64,000 nucleotides of DNA from Bacteroidales bacterium (GTDB taxonomy: Bacteria; Bacteroidota; Bacteroidia; Bacteroidales; Tenuifilaceae). The DNA is taken from the NCBI GenBank assembly GCA_028708425.1, contig JAQVYY010000012.1:1-64000 (forward strand), in the 5' to 3' direction. Positions 39,052-49,598 of this stretch are shown in pieces. Position 1 is the first letter of the stretch, and the number at the start of each line of letters is the position of its first letter. The notes below the pieces were generated by a model that ran no database searches, was not told the DNA's origin, and saw only the letters and a program-made list of their open reading frames with translations. The position numbers and the translations under genes are program-made.

Positions 39052-42036
39052 ATGCTTTGTAAAACAAACAGAATAGTTGTACTACTTCTACTTACTACAT
39101 GTGTATTAACCAACTTCAAGGCATTTGCTCAACCCTTAAAACCCCAGCCTAGCTTAACCCAGCTTACCGTTGATGACGGATTACCATCGAATAGAATTTA
39201 CCATATTGCCCAAGACTCCACAGGTTACCTCTGGATTGCTACGGCAAATGGGATTAGCAAATTTGATGGTTACTCCTTTAAGAATTACGGGATTGATGAT
39301 GGACTTGCAGAAACTACCACACACGAAATTTTTATCGACCATAAGGGTCGGATTTGGTTTATATCAGGTTCTGGCCGCCTATCGTTCTACTATCAGGGCA
39401 AAATACACAAATACCCCTACAACGATAGGCTAAACGACTATATACCTAGAAGCAGAGGAACCGTAAAAAAAACTTTTTTTGTTGACACTTTAGACAACGT
39501 TTATATCTCACTAAAAAATGTTGGACAGCTAATTATCAGCTCAGAGGGGGTAGTAATTGAAAAAAACGAACAGTACAAAGACAATGCGGTACTAATTGAA
39601 AGGAATGCTGAAGCCCCTCTAACTATTGCTCAACATTGGCAAACAGAGGAGTATAAAGAGCATTTTAAAGTAATCCTACCCGACACAACCTTTTTTGTTG
39701 AAGCCCCAAAAGGCCAGTCAACCTTTCATACTTTCGTCATTGAAGAAGAAGATCCAAACACCATAATACTTAGCACTGGCAACCTTGTTCGTAAATTTTA
39801 CAAAGGCAACGTAATAGCAGCTAAAAATTATGAACACGAAATTATTTGGCTCCACAAGGATCGTTCTGGGAATATATGGGTTTCGCCCATCAAAGGAGGG
39901 GTGCATATAGTATCAAAAGGGGATTTTAATAGTAAAAAAAACATTCAAATACTCGAGCCACATCAAATCACATCAACCATTCAGGACAACGAGGGGGGAT
40001 ATTGGTTTACAAGCTTGGCAGATGGCATATTCTACTGCCCAAACATAAATATGCTTACCTACAACCAACAGTCGGGACTAACCAACCAACGAATTACCTC
40101 TATTTTTGCCAACAGAGCCGGCGTATACATTGGTGATGAAAATGGTGTCCTATCATCCATAAAAAACGATAGAATAAAGGAATATAAAGTTCGGGCAAAC
40201 TCAACAGGTAGGCAACCCATAAGGTTTATTGGTATTGATTCACTTGACACAAGAGTTTGGTTTGGATCGAGCCTTTTTTTGCACTCGCTCGAAAACAATA
40301 AGGTTACAACACACTTTGAAGAAACCAAGGCTAGAAGCTCCTCACCGCGGCAAATGATAAAAGCCATTGAGGGGGGATATTGGATTGCTGGAAGCTGGGG
40401 AATTTGTAAGTTCGATGGTGAAAACTATACATACAGCTCACGAAGAGAAAATATTTTCTCAAATATTGTTCAATCCGTTTATCAAGATTCAATGCACACC
40501 CTGTGGTTAGCAACCAGCAATGGGATATGGAAATACAAAGACAACCGATTTGAATACCTCGGCCAAAGCGAGCCTCTTTTTGCTCACTCTGCCAGCCATA
40601 TTACCAGGTATAATAATAATTGTATGCTGATTTCGACCAGAGGTATAGGCCTTTTAGCTTGTAATGGCGATAGCATAAACCGAATAAGCACGGCCAACGG
40701 CTTAGCCAGCAACTATATAAACAAGGTTGTTGTATCGAGCTCGGGTGTGTGGCTGGCAACCAATGGTGGGGTTAGCTGGATTACCGGTGATCTTGAAAAC
40801 AGCTTTCAGGTAACAAACATTAACATATCACACGGACTACCTACCAATGAAACTAACGATATTTTCGTTAGGGGTAACCAGATATACGTATCAACAAGCA
40901 AAGGTTTTGTTGTAATGAACAGCAACCTAATTAAACCAAATTTAGTTAAACCTAAAACTATAATTACCCAACTAAAAGCGAATAACATAAATGTAGATAT
41001 AGCTAGCGAGCAACTCACATTAGATTACAAACAAAACATTGTGTCCATAAGTTTTGTGGGGCTATCCTACAAAAACATGGGTAAAAAAAACTATCGGCAT
41101 AAGCTGTCAAGCATCGATACAATTTGGACCTACACCTCGGCCAGATTAGCCACTTTTTTTAAATTACCTCCAAACGACTATACGTTTGAGGTACAATCAC
41201 AAAACTCAGACGGACTATGGAGTGAATCTGCCATACTCCCATTTACCATAGCACCAGTATTTTGGCAAACCACCTGGTTCTTAATCTTATCAACAGCTAT
41301 TTTCACCCTCATAATATTTTTAATTTACCTGCTAAAGGTCAACTCTATAAAGCGACATAACCAGCTGGTAAACAACCTAAACATGTATAAGCAAAAATCG
41401 CTGCGACAGCAGATGAATCCCCACTTTATTTTCAATACGCTAAACTCAATACAGCTGTATATTCTTGAAAAGGATCATATAAGTTCACATCGGTACCTAA
41501 CAAAATTCGCTAAGCTTATGCGCCTTATACTCGACAATTCCGAAGAATCAGCAATACCTCTAAAAAAAGAGCTGGAAGCTCTAAGGCTATACCTTGAGCT
41601 CGAGTCGCTTAGGCTTTCGGGTAAATTTAGCTACACCATTAATGTTGAAAACGACGAGCTGCTCGAGGCAAAAGTCCCAACCCTACTCATTCAACCATTT
41701 GTTGAGAACTCAATATGGCATGGCATAATGCTTAAATCGGATCAAAAAGGATGGGTACATATTAATGTTTCGTGTAATGGGGACACCATAATCTATACCA
41801 TTGAGGATAACGGGGTGGGGCGAAAAAAAGCCCAATCCATTAGAGCAAAACAGGACGCCGAAAGAAAATCGCTAGGGTTCAAAATAACAGCGCAACGTAT
41901 TGATTTGCTGAGCTCGCTTTATAAAAACGAGTTTAATATTCAGTATTTTGACCTAGAGGATAAGGGTGAGCAAAGTGGAACAAAAGTAAAAATAACCATC
42001 CCGAAAAACACGATAAACGGCAACACGAGCAACTAG
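39052..42036 (+). CDS. Sensor histidine kinase with beta-propeller sensor (LytS-like kinase domain)
   Basis: 994 residues from ATG 39052 (MLCKTNRIVVLLLLTTCVLT, signal peptide ending AFAQ); a GTG nine codons earlier is also possible. The periplasmic part has repeated two-component-regulator propeller blades (DSTGYLWIATANGISKFDG, DRSGNIWVSPIKGGVHIV, DNEGGYWFTSLADGIFY and more) and then a Y_Y_Y domain (about 655-745). One membrane helix (LILSTAIFTLIIFLIYLLKV) leads to a His_kinase domain with the phosphorylated His in QQMNPHFIFNTLN and an ATPase domain with DNGVGRKKA. This kinase type usually pairs with a LytTR regulator; one lies 3 kb away at 45082, past valS. Confidence 0.92.
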   Translation: MLCKTNRIVVLLLLTTCVLTNFKAFAQPLKPQPSLTQLTVDDGLPSNRIYHIAQDSTGYLWIATANGISKFDGYSFKNYGIDDGLAETTTHEIFIDHKGRIWFISGSGRLSFYYQGKIHKYPYNDRLNDYIPRSRGTVKKTFFVDTLDNVYISLKNVGQLIISSEGVVIEKNEQYKDNAVLIERNAEAPLTIAQHWQTEEYKEHFKVILPDTTFFVEAPKGQSTFHTFVIEEEDPNTIILSTGNLVRKFYKGNVIAAKNYEHEIIWLHKDRSGNIWVSPIKGGVHIVSKGDFNSKKNIQILEPHQITSTIQDNEGGYWFTSLADGIFYCPNINMLTYNQQSGLTNQRITSIFANRAGVYIGDENGVLSSIKNDRIKEYKVRANSTGRQPIRFIGIDSLDTRVWFGSSLFLHSLENNKVTTHFEETKARSSSPRQMIKAIEGGYWIAGSWGICKFDGENYTYSSRRENIFSNIVQSVYQDSMHTLWLATSNGIWKYKDNRFEYLGQSEPLFAHSASHITRYNNNCMLISTRGIGLLACNGDSINRISTANGLASNYINKVVVSSSGVWLATNGGVSWITGDLENSFQVTNINISHGLPTNETNDIFVRGNQIYVSTSKGFVVMNSNLIKPNLVKPKTIITQLKANNINVDIASEQLTLDYKQNIVSISFVGLSYKNMGKKNYRHKLSSIDTIWTYTSARLATFFKLPPNDYTFEVQSQNSDGLWSESAILPFTIAPVFWQTTWFLILSTAIFTLIIFLIYLLKVNSIKRHNQLVNNLNMYKQKSLRQQMNPHFIFNTLNSIQLYILEKDHISSHRYLTKFAKLMRLILDNSEESAIPLKKELEALRLYLELESLRLSGKFSYTINVENDELLEAKVPTLLIQPFVENSIWHGIMLKSDQKGWVHINVSCNGDTIIYTIEDNGVGRKKAQSIRAKQDAERKSLGFKITAQRIDLLSSLYKNEFNIQYFDLEDKGEQSGTKVKITIPKNTINGNTSN

Positions 42037-42077
42037 CTACCTTGTGGCTATCTGAAAATTTGCCACCAGAAAATAAT

Positions 42078-42180
42078 GCTAACCCGACATAGTGAAGCCC
42101 AAATTTTTGTGTGCAAAATTGGCTTTGAGGCTTAGCCGCTGCTTGAGATAGTAACTATTCGAATGAATAGTTGGGGATAA
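42078..42180 (-). repeat. Partial intergenic element (right hairpin lost)
   Basis: CTAACCCGACATAGTG...GAATGAATAGTTGGGGATAA, reverse orientation, between the convergent kinase and valS genes. Confidence 0.7.
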
Positions 42181-42220
42181 AACGCAAGGCCCTGAAATTC
42201 TCTTCAGGGCCTTGCGTTTT
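42179..42220. terminator. Bidirectional terminator between the kinase gene and valS
   Basis: Near-perfect 18-bp stem AAAACGCAAGGCCCTGAA / TTCAGGGCCTTGCGTTTT with a six-base loop; A and T runs on the two sides make it work in both directions. Confidence 0.9.
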
Positions 42221-42237
42221 TACAGTCGTATAGTAAT

Positions 42238-44868
42238 CTATTTCGATTTCATGCCGGCTATTCTTTCTTCGATAACCTTAATCTTGCTTTCGGCATCGGC
42301 TTTCTTATTTTGCTCAATTTCAACAACCTTTGCTGGGGCATTATTTACAAAACGTTCATTATTTAGCTTCTTCATCACGCTACCCAGAAAGCCTTTGGCG
42401 TACTCAAGCTCCTGCTGCAGCTTTTGCTTCTCCTCCTCCTCGTTAACAAATCCGTGCAGAGGAATAAAAAACTCCATCGAACCCACAAGAAAACCTGCGC
42501 TGCCTTCAGCTGGCTCTTCGGTATACCGTAAGCTTTCGATACCCGCCAGCTTTATGATTACACCCTCTAATTGGGGCGAAAGTTTTTTTGATGATTTAAT
42601 AAGTAGTGGCAATAGCTCCTTATTTGGAATGTTTTTCTCTTGCCTTACATTCCTAATTCCTGCTACAATCTCTTTCATCTCGGCAAAACGGGTAAGCACA
42701 CCATCGTCAAAAGGGTTTTCCTGTGGCTGAGGAACAACCATAATACTTGCGCCCGGTTTGCGAACCGCTATAAGCTGCCAAAGCTCCTCGGTAATAAATG
42801 GCATAAATGGATGCAGTAACCGTAGCATCTTATCGAAAATTTCAAGAACCTGCTCCTTCGTTTTCGAATCAATGGGTTGCTGATAGGCAGGCTTAACAAT
42901 CTCGAGAAACCATGAGGAGAATTCATCCCAAAAGAGTTTGTAAACCTCCATTAAGGCTTCTGACAAACGATACTTCTCGAAATAATCGTTAAGAACATCC
43001 ACCTTGTGATTAATAAGATTATTGAGCCAATTTACAGCAACAGCCGAATGGTTAGGCTGGGGTATATCAGAACTAACCTCCCATCCCTGTACCAATCGGA
43101 AAGCATTCCATATCTTGTTGCAAAAATTTCGTCCCTGCTCGGGTAAGCTTTCATCGAAAAGCAAATCGTTACCGGCTGCCGAGCATAGCAACATGCCCAT
43201 ACGCATGCCATCGGCACCATACTTTTTAACCAAATCGAGCGGGTCGGGGCTATTTCCAAGTGATTTGCTCATTTTTCTTCGCTGCCCATCGCGAACAATC
43301 CCGTGTAGGTAAACCGTTTCGAATGGTTTTTCGCCACGATACTCGTATCCTGCAATAATCATGCGAGCAACCCAAAAGAATAAAATTTCGGGAGCTGTTA
43401 CCAACACGTTGGTTGGGTAGTAATACTTTATATCATCGTTATGGGGATTGCGTATTCCGTCGAAAACCGAAATTGGCCACAACCATGAGCTAAACCACGT
43501 ATCCAGCACATCCTCATCCTGCCGTAAATCGCTGATGGCAAGGTTCTGGTTACCGGTCTTCTTTTTAGCCTGCACTAGAGCCTGCTCCTCATTCTCGGCC
43601 ACAACGTAACCACCCCCGGGCAAATACCATGCTGGTATTCGATGCCCCCACCACAGCTGGCGCGATAAGCACCAATCCTTCACATTCTCCATCCAATGCC
43701 GATAAGTATTTACGAACTTAGGTGGATGAAGCTTTATATCCTCATTTAATATTGCATCAAGAGCAGGTTTGGCCAGCTCTTTCATACTTAAAAACCATTG
43801 CATGCTGAGCTTTGGCTCAATTACCGCATCGGTGCGCTCGCTATATCCCACCTTATTAACATAGTTCTCTATCTTCTCAACAAACCCCTGCTCCTCAAGG
43901 TCAACAACAATTTTTTTACGAACATCGAACCTATCCATGCCAACATAAAGCTGCGCCGCCTCGCTTAGCGTTCCATCATCGTTAAAAATATCGATGGTTT
44001 CCAAATTATGCTTATCTCCAAGCGTATAGTCGTTAATATCGTGAGCAGGCGTTATTTTCAGCGCGCCTGTACCAAACTCCATATCAACATACTCATCTAA
44101 AATAACTGGTATACTTCGCTTAACCAGAGGCACAATCAGCCTCTTCCCTTTTAGGTTAGCATAACGAGGATCGTTGGGATTAACACAAACGGCAGTATCG
44201 CCCAAAATTGTTTCTGGACGTGTGGTGGCAATGGTTACATGCCCATCTTCTCCATCGAAAGAGTAGTTTAGATAATATAGCTTACTTTGAATCTCTTTGT
44301 ATACTACCTCCTCGTCGGATACCGCTGTTTTTGCCTGAGGGTCCCAGTTCACCATGCGAACACCCCGATATATTTTTCCCTTACTATGCAGATCGACAAA
44401 AACTTTTATAACGCTTTCGGACAAGCTCTCGTCCATTGTAAAAGCGGTACGCTCCCAGTCACAAGCCGCCCCCATCTTTTTAAGCTGCTCAAGAATTATC
44501 CCCCCGTGTTTCTCTTTCCAATCCCAAGCGTGCCCCATAAACTCATCGCGGGTTAACGAGTTCTTATCAATTCCTTCATCCCTAAGCTTAGCAACAACTT
44601 TTGCCTCGGTGGCTATAGAAGCATGGTCGGTACCTGGCACCCAGCATGTGTTTTTGCCCATCATTTTTGCCCTACGCACCAACACATCCTGTATAGTATT
44701 ATTAAGCATGTGCCCCATATGCAGCACACCGGTTACATTTGGTGGCGGTATTACTACGCAGTAGGGTTCACGATTATCGGGAACCGAACGAAATAGGTTG
44801 TTATCTAGCCAATACGAGTACCATTTGTCCTCAACCTCAGCGGGGTTATATTTAGCAGGAATTTCCAT
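42238..44868 (-). CDS. valS: Valine-tRNA ligase
   Basis: 876 residues, class Ia aminoacyl-tRNA synthetase. The HIGH motif appears as [14 protein letters not shown] (about 40-53) and the KMSKS loop as [15 protein letters not shown]. The editing domain contains [13 protein letters not shown] and [12 protein letters not shown], which remove mischarged threonine. The C-terminus is a coiled-coil arm ([20 protein letters not shown]...), usual for ValRS. No T-box-like leader is seen upstream. The gene stands alone between two convergent/divergent regulator genes. Confidence 0.97.
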   Translation of the reverse strand: MEIPAKYNPAEVEDKWYSYWLDNNLFRSVPDNREPYCVVIPPPNVTGVLHMGHMLNNTIQDVLVRRAKMMGKNTCWVPGTDHASIATEAKVVAKLRDEGIDKNSLTRDEFMGHAWDWKEKHGGIILEQLKKMGAACDWERTAFTMDESLSESVIKVFVDLHSKGKIYRGVRMVNWDPQAKTAVSDEEVVYKEIQSKLYYLNYSFDGEDGHVTIATTRPETILGDTAVCVNPNDPRYANLKGKRLIVPLVKRSIPVILDEYVDMEFGTGALKITPAHDINDYTLGDKHNLETIDIFNDDGTLSEAAQLYVGMDRFDVRKKIVVDLEEQGFVEKIENYVNKVGYSERTDAVIEPKLSMQWFLSMKELAKPALDAILNEDIKLHPPKFVNTYRHWMENVKDWCLSRQLWWGHRIPAWYLPGGGYVVAENEEQALVQAKKKTGNQNLAISDLRQDEDVLDTWFSSWLWPISVFDGIRNPHNDDIKYYYPTNVLVTAPEILFFWVARMIIAGYEYRGEKPFETVYLHGIVRDGQRRKMSKSLGNSPDPLDLVKKYGADGMRMGMLLCSAAGNDLLFDESLPEQGRNFCNKIWNAFRLVQGWEVSSDIPQPNHSAVAVNWLNNLINHKVDVLNDYFEKYRLSEALMEVYKLFWDEFSSWFLEIVKPAYQQPIDSKTKEQVLEIFDKMLRLLHPFMPFITEELWQLIAVRKPGASIMVVPQPQENPFDDGVLTRFAEMKEIVAGIRNVRQEKNIPNKELLPLLIKSSKKLSPQLEGVIIKLAGIESLRYTEEPAEGSAGFLVGSMEFFIPLHGFVNEEEEKQKLQQELEYAKGFLGSVMKKLNNERFVNNAPAKVVEIEQNKKADAESKIKVIEERIAGMKSK

Positions 44869-45052
44869 AGAAATAATTTATATATGTATGAATTAAGCAA
44901 GATTGCAAAAATAAGAAATAATGCATACTTGCGACCATTTTCGTTAAAGGTTTTACATCAAAAACAAAAAGTTGGGTATGTAGATGCCACAACGGTTAAA
45001 TACGGAAATATTACTTTTAGGCTTAAAGTACCCAAAACGTTAGTAATTTTTG

Positions 45053-45060
45053 TAATTTTG
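45053..45060 (+). promoter_or_regulatory. -7 box for the LytTR regulator operon
   Basis: TAATTTTG matches TAnnTTTG, 21 bases before the ATG at 45082. It lies inside a 65-codon open frame (44884-45081), which is therefore judged not to be a gene. Confidence 0.45.
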
Positions 45061-45081
45061 CCACATCATAAGTTAGGGTAA

Positions 45082-45849
45082 ATGTTAAAAGCAATTATTG
45101 TTGATGATGAGGCAGCAGCGGTTCGAACACTCGAACTCTTGCTAAATGCCTACTGCCCAGATATTACACTAGTTGCCAAAGGTCAATCGGTAAAGGATGG
45201 GGTAAAGCTAATTAGCGAGCATAACCCCGATATCGTTTTTTTAGATATTGAGATGCCCGAGGCAAACGGGTTTGAACTACTTGAGCAGCTCCCCGACCTA
45301 GACTTTGAGGTTATTTTTATAACCGCCTACAATCAGTATGCAATTAAAGCATTTAAGTATAGCGCCATTGACTATATTTTAAAACCCATTGACATTGACG
45401 AGCTGGTTAAAGCGGTTGAGAAAGTTAGCGAACTTCGCAAGGCCAAAATTAACCCACGGGAACGATATAAAACTCTTTTTCAGAATATCGAACAAACCCT
45501 GCCCAGCAAGCTGGTTATTCCAAGAGGAAAAGATTTTACATACATAGACTTAGCCAATGTAATAATGCATACTAAAACGAGCGATGGCTACCGTTTTACA
45601 ATGGTAGACGGTACAAAAACCGATTGCCCTGAGTATAACTTCGATATTAAAAGCACGCTTGAAAGCAAGGGGTTTGTTGAATTTGAGAAAGATAAGTTTT
45701 TAAATCTTCACATGGTAAAAGCCCTTGATAAAAAGGGGGGCAACTGCCTAATTATGGAGGGAGGGTTAAGCATACCGCTTAGCGCTACATACAAGGAAAT
45801 AATAGAAGGACAACTTGAAAAAATAAGCCTGAGTAAAAACAAAATATAA
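45082..45849 (+). CDS. LytTR-family response regulator
   Basis: 255 residues. Receiver domain 1-120 with acidic pair DDE (about 8-10), phosphorylated Asp in DIVFLDIEMPEANG, conserved Thr/Ala in FITAYNQYA and Lys in YILKPID. The C-terminal LytTR domain (about 150-250; LVIPRGKDFTYIDLANVI, HTKTSDGYRFTMVDG) binds DNA through beta strands. The likely partner is the LytS-like kinase at 39-42 kb. It is followed after 12 bases by ruvX. Confidence 0.93.
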   Translation: MLKAIIVDDEAAAVRTLELLLNAYCPDITLVAKGQSVKDGVKLISEHNPDIVFLDIEMPEANGFELLEQLPDLDFEVIFITAYNQYAIKAFKYSAIDYILKPIDIDELVKAVEKVSELRKAKINPRERYKTLFQNIEQTLPSKLVIPRGKDFTYIDLANVIMHTKTSDGYRFTMVDGTKTDCPEYNFDIKSTLESKGFVEFEKDKFLNLHMVKALDKKGGNCLIMEGGLSIPLSATYKEIIEGQLEKISLSKNKI

Positions 45850-45861
45850 GCATACAGCATT

Positions 45862-46296
45862 TTGGGGAGGATACTATCTTTAGACATAGGACGAAAAAGA
45901 ACGGGCGTAGCCGCCACCGATCCGCTAAAAATTATAGCGAACGGTATTACTACTGTACCAACCGGCCAAATTTTCGACTTTATTACGGAGTACCAAGAGT
46001 CAAATGATATTGAGCTTATTGTAATTGGTATGCCTAAACAAATGAACAACGAACCCTCGGAAGCTGTTAAGTACATTAAACCAGTTATTAATAGGCTAAA
46101 AAAGCTATTCCCTAATATTCCGCTAGTGATGGTGGATGAGAGGTTTACCTCAAAAATTGCGCATCAAACCATGATTGATGGCGGTGTAAAAAAAATGGAC
46201 AGACGTAACAAAGCATTGGTTGATACCATTAGCGCAACCATAATACTGCAATCGTATTTAGAAAGTTTGGATTATAAAAACTCTTTAGAAAAATGA
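45862..46296 (+). CDS. ruvX: RuvX/YqgF family pre-16S rRNA nuclease
   Basis: 144 residues of an RNase H-like fold, involved in 16S rRNA 5' maturation (and proposed Holliday junction resolution). Catalytic acids: Asp in LSLDIGRKRTG, Glu in VDERFTS, and Asp in ALVDTISATIIL. The frame has no ATG in the right place: the codon at 45862 is TTG, and the protein from there (GRILSLDIG) aligns with the normal N-terminus. A TTG start is therefore inferred. The last codons overlap the def start in ATGA. Confidence 0.9.
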   Translation: MGRILSLDIGRKRTGVAATDPLKIIANGITTVPTGQIFDFITEYQESNDIELIVIGMPKQMNNEPSEAVKYIKPVINRLKKLFPNIPLVMVDERFTSKIAHQTMIDGGVKKMDRRNKALVDTISATIILQSYLESLDYKNSLEK

Positions 46297-46844
46297 TAAA
46301 ACCTGTATACGTATACGGATCAAGCGTGCTACGCAAGGTGGCACAAAACATTGAACCTAACTACCCTAAGCTAGATGAGCTAATTAAAGATATGCACGAA
46401 ACCATGTACCACTCCGATGGTGTAGGCCTAGCTGCACCACAAGTTGGGATATCAATTAGGCTATTTGTAATAGATGCAACACCTCTTGCCGATGAAAATC
46501 CCGAGTTAGAGGGTTTTAAGAGAGTTTTTATAAATGCTCAAATAGCTGAACGAAGCAAAGATTTAGTTCTATATAGTGAGGGCTGCCTTAGCATACCCAA
46601 TCTTAGGGAGGATGTTGAACGTCCTGATTCTATTGTAATTAAATACCAAGATGAGGATTTTAAATTTCACGAGGAGCGATTCGAAGGTATAGCCGCTCGG
46701 ATTATTCAGCATGAGTACGACCACTTAGACGGCATTCTGTATACAGACAGGGTTTCGATGATACGAAAACAAATGCTTAAAAGTAAGCTGCATTCAATAT
46801 CAAAAGGGAAGTATAACGTTCCATATAAAACCAAGCTGGTTTAA
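46293..46844 (+). CDS. def: Peptide deformylase
   Basis: 183 residues. Removes the N-formyl group from new proteins. All three motifs are present: GVGLAAPQVGI, EGCLSIPN (metal Cys) and QHEYDHLDG (two metal His and catalytic Glu). It overlaps ruvX by four bases (ATGA), so the two are translationally coupled. The stop codon is two bases from the convergent tsaC stop codon. Confidence 0.97.
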   Translation: MIKPVYVYGSSVLRKVAQNIEPNYPKLDELIKDMHETMYHSDGVGLAAPQVGISIRLFVIDATPLADENPELEGFKRVFINAQIAERSKDLVLYSEGCLSIPNLREDVERPDSIVIKYQDEDFKFHEERFEGIAARIIQHEYDHLDGILYTDRVSMIRKQMLKSKLHSISKGKYNVPYKTKLV

Positions 46845-46846
46845 GC

Positions 46847-47461
46847 CTATTGCCATATAAGCGTCCCTTTTCCCTGCCTAGTAATAACGGGTTCATCGGT
46901 TGTACAATCAACTATGGTTGATGGAATATTATCGCCATAGCCACCGTCAATTACTATATCCACAATGTTTGCATACTTTTCGTGAATTAGTTCAGGGTCT
47001 GTTGTATACTCAATCACATCATCATCATCCTTAAGCGAAGTGGTGAGAATGGGGTTTCCTAATAGTTTAACCAGCTCAAGTGGGATTGGATTATCTGGAA
47101 TTCGAACACCTACCGTTTTGCGCTTGGATATAAAATAATCGGACACCTTTTTATATCCTGGCAAAATAAATGTGAAGGGCCCTGGCAAATTTCGCTTGAG
47201 CAGCTTAAAAGTGCTGTTGCTAACCTTGGCAAAGCCCGAAACATGACTTAAATCGCTACAAATAAAGGTAAACATAGCATCCTTGGGCTTCATCCTCTTT
47301 ATTTTAACAATACGCTCAACCGCCTTTGGTTTGGTGATATCACAGCCAATTCCGTATACCGTATCGGTTGGATAAATAATAACCCCTCCGTTGCGCAAAA
47401 CCTCTACTACGGTTTCCATATCGCGCTTATTAGGGTTCTCGGGATAAATTTTAAGTAACAT
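46847..47461 (-). CDS. L-threonylcarbamoyladenylate synthase (TsaC/Sua5/YciO family)
   Basis: 204 residues from MLLKIYPENP; 12 more codons are open upstream but overlap the terminator of the preceding gene. The YrdC-like fold has NGGVIIYPTDTVYGIGCD, KRMKPKDAMFTFIC and LPGPFTFILPG, the nucleotide- and threonine-binding blocks used in making the t6A precursor for tRNA. The K-R-x-x-K region is slightly unusual (IKRMKPKDA), closer to YciO than to TsaC, so a paralogous role remains possible. Confidence 0.85.
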   Translation of the reverse strand: MLLKIYPENPNKRDMETVVEVLRNGGVIIYPTDTVYGIGCDITKPKAVERIVKIKRMKPKDAMFTFICSDLSHVSGFAKVSNSTFKLLKRNLPGPFTFILPGYKKVSDYFISKRKTVGVRIPDNPIPLELVKLLGNPILTTSLKDDDDVIEYTTDPELIHEKYANIVDIVIDGGYGDNIPSTIVDCTTDEPVITRQGKGTLIWQ

Positions 47462-47473
47462 AATATCACAATT

Positions 47474-47509
47474 TAAAAAAAGGCACACCATTACCAAGTA
47501 AAGTGTGCC
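47474..47509 (-). terminator. Terminator after fsa
   Basis: On the minus strand GGCACAC...GTGTGCC (7 bp) followed by a run of seven T. Confidence 0.8.
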
Positions 47510-47533
47510 CCAAATATATAACGAAAAAACGAA

Positions 47534-48193
47534 CTAGCCGTTAACCCGTTTATAATCTTCTAAAAATTTAGCCAAACCAATGTCGGTAAGCGGGTGATTT
47601 AACAGGCCAAGTATAGCGTTAAGCGGGCAAGTAGAAACATCGGCACCAGCCTCCATGCACTGCACTATGTGCATAGTATGGCGTATTGATGCTGCAAGCA
47701 CCTGTGTTCCGTACTCGTAGTAGTTGTACATATCAACAATCTGCTTAATAAGCGCAACCCCATCGGTTGACACATCGTCGAGGCGACCAATAAAAGGGGA
47801 CACATAGGTTGCGCCTGCTTTTGCAGCAAGCAATGCTTGCCCTAAAGTAAACACAAGGGTACAGTTGGTTCGTATTCCGTTATCGCTAAAATACTTAATG
47901 GCTTTAATACCATCCTTAGTGCAGGGCACCTTAACCACAATTTGCTCGTGAAGCGCGGCCAGCTCTTTGCCTTCGCGAATCATTCCTTCAAAATCGGTGG
48001 CAATTACCTCGGCAGAAATATCGCCACCCTTTACAATATTGCAGATATCAACGTAGTGCTGCTTAATTTTGGCCTCGCCCTTTATACCCTCCTTAGCCAT
48101 AAGCGAGGGGTTGGTGGTTACGCCATCGAGAACACCAAGATCATTGGCTTCGCGAATTTGATCGAGGTTTGCAGTATCAATGAAAAATCTCAT
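47534..48193 (-). CDS. fsa: Fructose-6-phosphate aldolase / TalC-type transaldolase
   Basis: 219 residues, short transaldolase family. [16 protein letters not shown] and [14 protein letters not shown] form the N-terminal barrel strands, the Schiff-base Lys lies in [11 protein letters not shown], and [21 protein letters not shown] and SPFIGRLDD complete the phosphate site. The short form can be either fructose-6-phosphate aldolase or transaldolase; in Bacteroidota the transaldolase reaction is the more likely. A good -7 box (TATCTTTG, minus strand, 48225-48232) lies 32 bases upstream. Confidence 0.92.
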   Translation of the reverse strand: MRFFIDTANLDQIREANDLGVLDGVTTNPSLMAKEGIKGEAKIKQHYVDICNIVKGGDISAEVIATDFEGMIREGKELAALHEQIVVKVPCTKDGIKAIKYFSDNGIRTNCTLVFTLGQALLAAKAGATYVSPFIGRLDDVSTDGVALIKQIVDMYNYYEYGTQVLAASIRHTMHIVQCMEAGADVSTCPLNAILGLLNHPLTDIGLAKFLEDYKRVNG

Positions 48194-48224
48194 AAAATTT
48201 TGAATTAGGTTGATAATTAGGTGG

Positions 48225-48232
48225 CAAAGATA
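48225..48232 (-). promoter_or_regulatory. -7 box for fsa
   Basis: TATCTTTG on the minus strand matches TAnnTTTG. No clear -33 box. Confidence 0.45.
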
Positions 48233-48335
48233 GAAAAAAATATCCTATTCCGATTTCACACCTCAGTAATGTGTATAGGGTATTGCCTCGTTTTGAACTT
48301 CAAACCCTAAAGCACGTGGATTAATAATATTAAAA

Positions 48336-49265
48336 TTATACTTTACCGTGCCTTGCTCGTAGTTCCATTGGCAATATACAGCTATATACAAATCGGTTTA
48401 TTGGGGTGCTCACGCCCAACTCCTGGCCCAGCCTCACAACGGTTCCATTCTGGTATTCAATCTCCGAGGGTTTACCCTCTAACACATCACGGGTAAGCGA
48501 GGATGAGGTATCGGGTGGAAACGAATCGATAAACGATACTGTCCTATCTATGAAATCGGGGGCAATTTTAAGCCCCTTCCTCTGCGATAGTTCATAAACC
48601 TCCTTAATCAATCCTATCATAAGCGCTCTGGTTTCGTCTAATTTCCTAATCTCGCCATAGGTAGTTTTTGAAACAGCTAGCAAACCACTAACACATATTG
48701 AAATAAATTTCTTCCACATATCGGCTTCAATATCGTCCGATACTCTCGACGAAAAATCGGCTTTATCAAAAAGCGCTTTAAGCTGCTTAACCCGCTGGGA
48801 AAGTTCGCCGTTGAAGTCTCCAAAAACGATAGTAGGCGTTACGCCCAAATGGGCTATTACCCCCGGCGACTCAATTTTGCTGATTATTCGGCACAAGCCG
48901 CCTATAACACGCTTTGGGTCAATCACTTCCCCCAGTTCCTGAGCAGCCATAATACCATTCTGTAATGGTAAAACAATTGCATTTGGGTGTAAAATTAATT
49001 TTAAATCTGCCCTAATATCCTTTACCTGCCAAGCTTTTACGCTAACAATAGCCAAATCGACCATTCCCATTTCGGGAATAGTGCTCACAGCCCTAACATT
49101 ATCAAGGTGAAAATCGCCTAAGATGCTTTTAACCTTTATTCCATTGCGCTTAATTGCTTCCAGATGCGCACCTCGCGCCAAAAAGGTTACATTGCAACCA
49201 GCCTGAGCCATTTTTGCTCCAAAGTACCCTCCTACTCCACCGGTACCAATAATTGCTATTTTCAT
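48336..49265 (-). CDS. panE: 2-Dehydropantoate 2-reductase
   Basis: 309 residues. NADPH-dependent reduction of ketopantoate to pantoate in coenzyme A synthesis. N-terminal dinucleotide fold IGTGGVGGYFGAKMA, the LPLQNGI motif with conserved Asn, and the C-terminal helical domain with the catalytic Lys in ADMWKKFISICVSGLLAV and the Ser/Asp block SSSLTRDVLEGKPSEIEYQNG are all visible. Monocistronic on the minus strand. Confidence 0.94.
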   Translation of the reverse strand: MKIAIIGTGGVGGYFGAKMAQAGCNVTFLARGAHLEAIKRNGIKVKSILGDFHLDNVRAVSTIPEMGMVDLAIVSVKAWQVKDIRADLKLILHPNAIVLPLQNGIMAAQELGEVIDPKRVIGGLCRIISKIESPGVIAHLGVTPTIVFGDFNGELSQRVKQLKALFDKADFSSRVSDDIEADMWKKFISICVSGLLAVSKTTYGEIRKLDETRALMIGLIKEVYELSQRKGLKIAPDFIDRTVSFIDSFPPDTSSSLTRDVLEGKPSEIEYQNGTVVRLGQELGVSTPINRFVYSCILPMELRARHGKV

Positions 49266-49549
49266 TTTGATATTAGATTTTAAAATACCCTTCGCTGCAC
49301 TTTACCAACTCTTTAATTGGTTGACTGTTATAAAGATATTAATATTATTTAAGTTGTAAAGTTAATGAAAAAGGGATAGTTTGTGTCAAATTTTTGGAAT
49401 TCATAACCTAAAAACAAAGCAACCAAAGGCTTTTAAACTTTCGGAATAATTTTTTTTTTCGATCTACTCAAACTAAACATCAACTACAATTAAAAAAAGT
49501 TGTAATTACACAGTTTAGGTAGATTGAAAAAATCACACCCCAAAATAAT

Positions 49550-49557
49550 TACCTTTG
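49550..49557 (+). promoter_or_regulatory. -7 box for the flavoprotein gene
   Basis: TACCTTTG matches the consensus. Since transcription would start near 49564, the ATG at 49599 is preferred to an ATG at 49524. Confidence 0.5.
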
Positions 49558-49598
49558 CAACGGGTAATAAAACACCCACAAAATCGATACAAAGTAAA

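Noticed and set aside
44884-45081. 65-codon frame before the LytTR regulator
   Set aside because: Contains the regulator's -7 box and shows no recognisable features.
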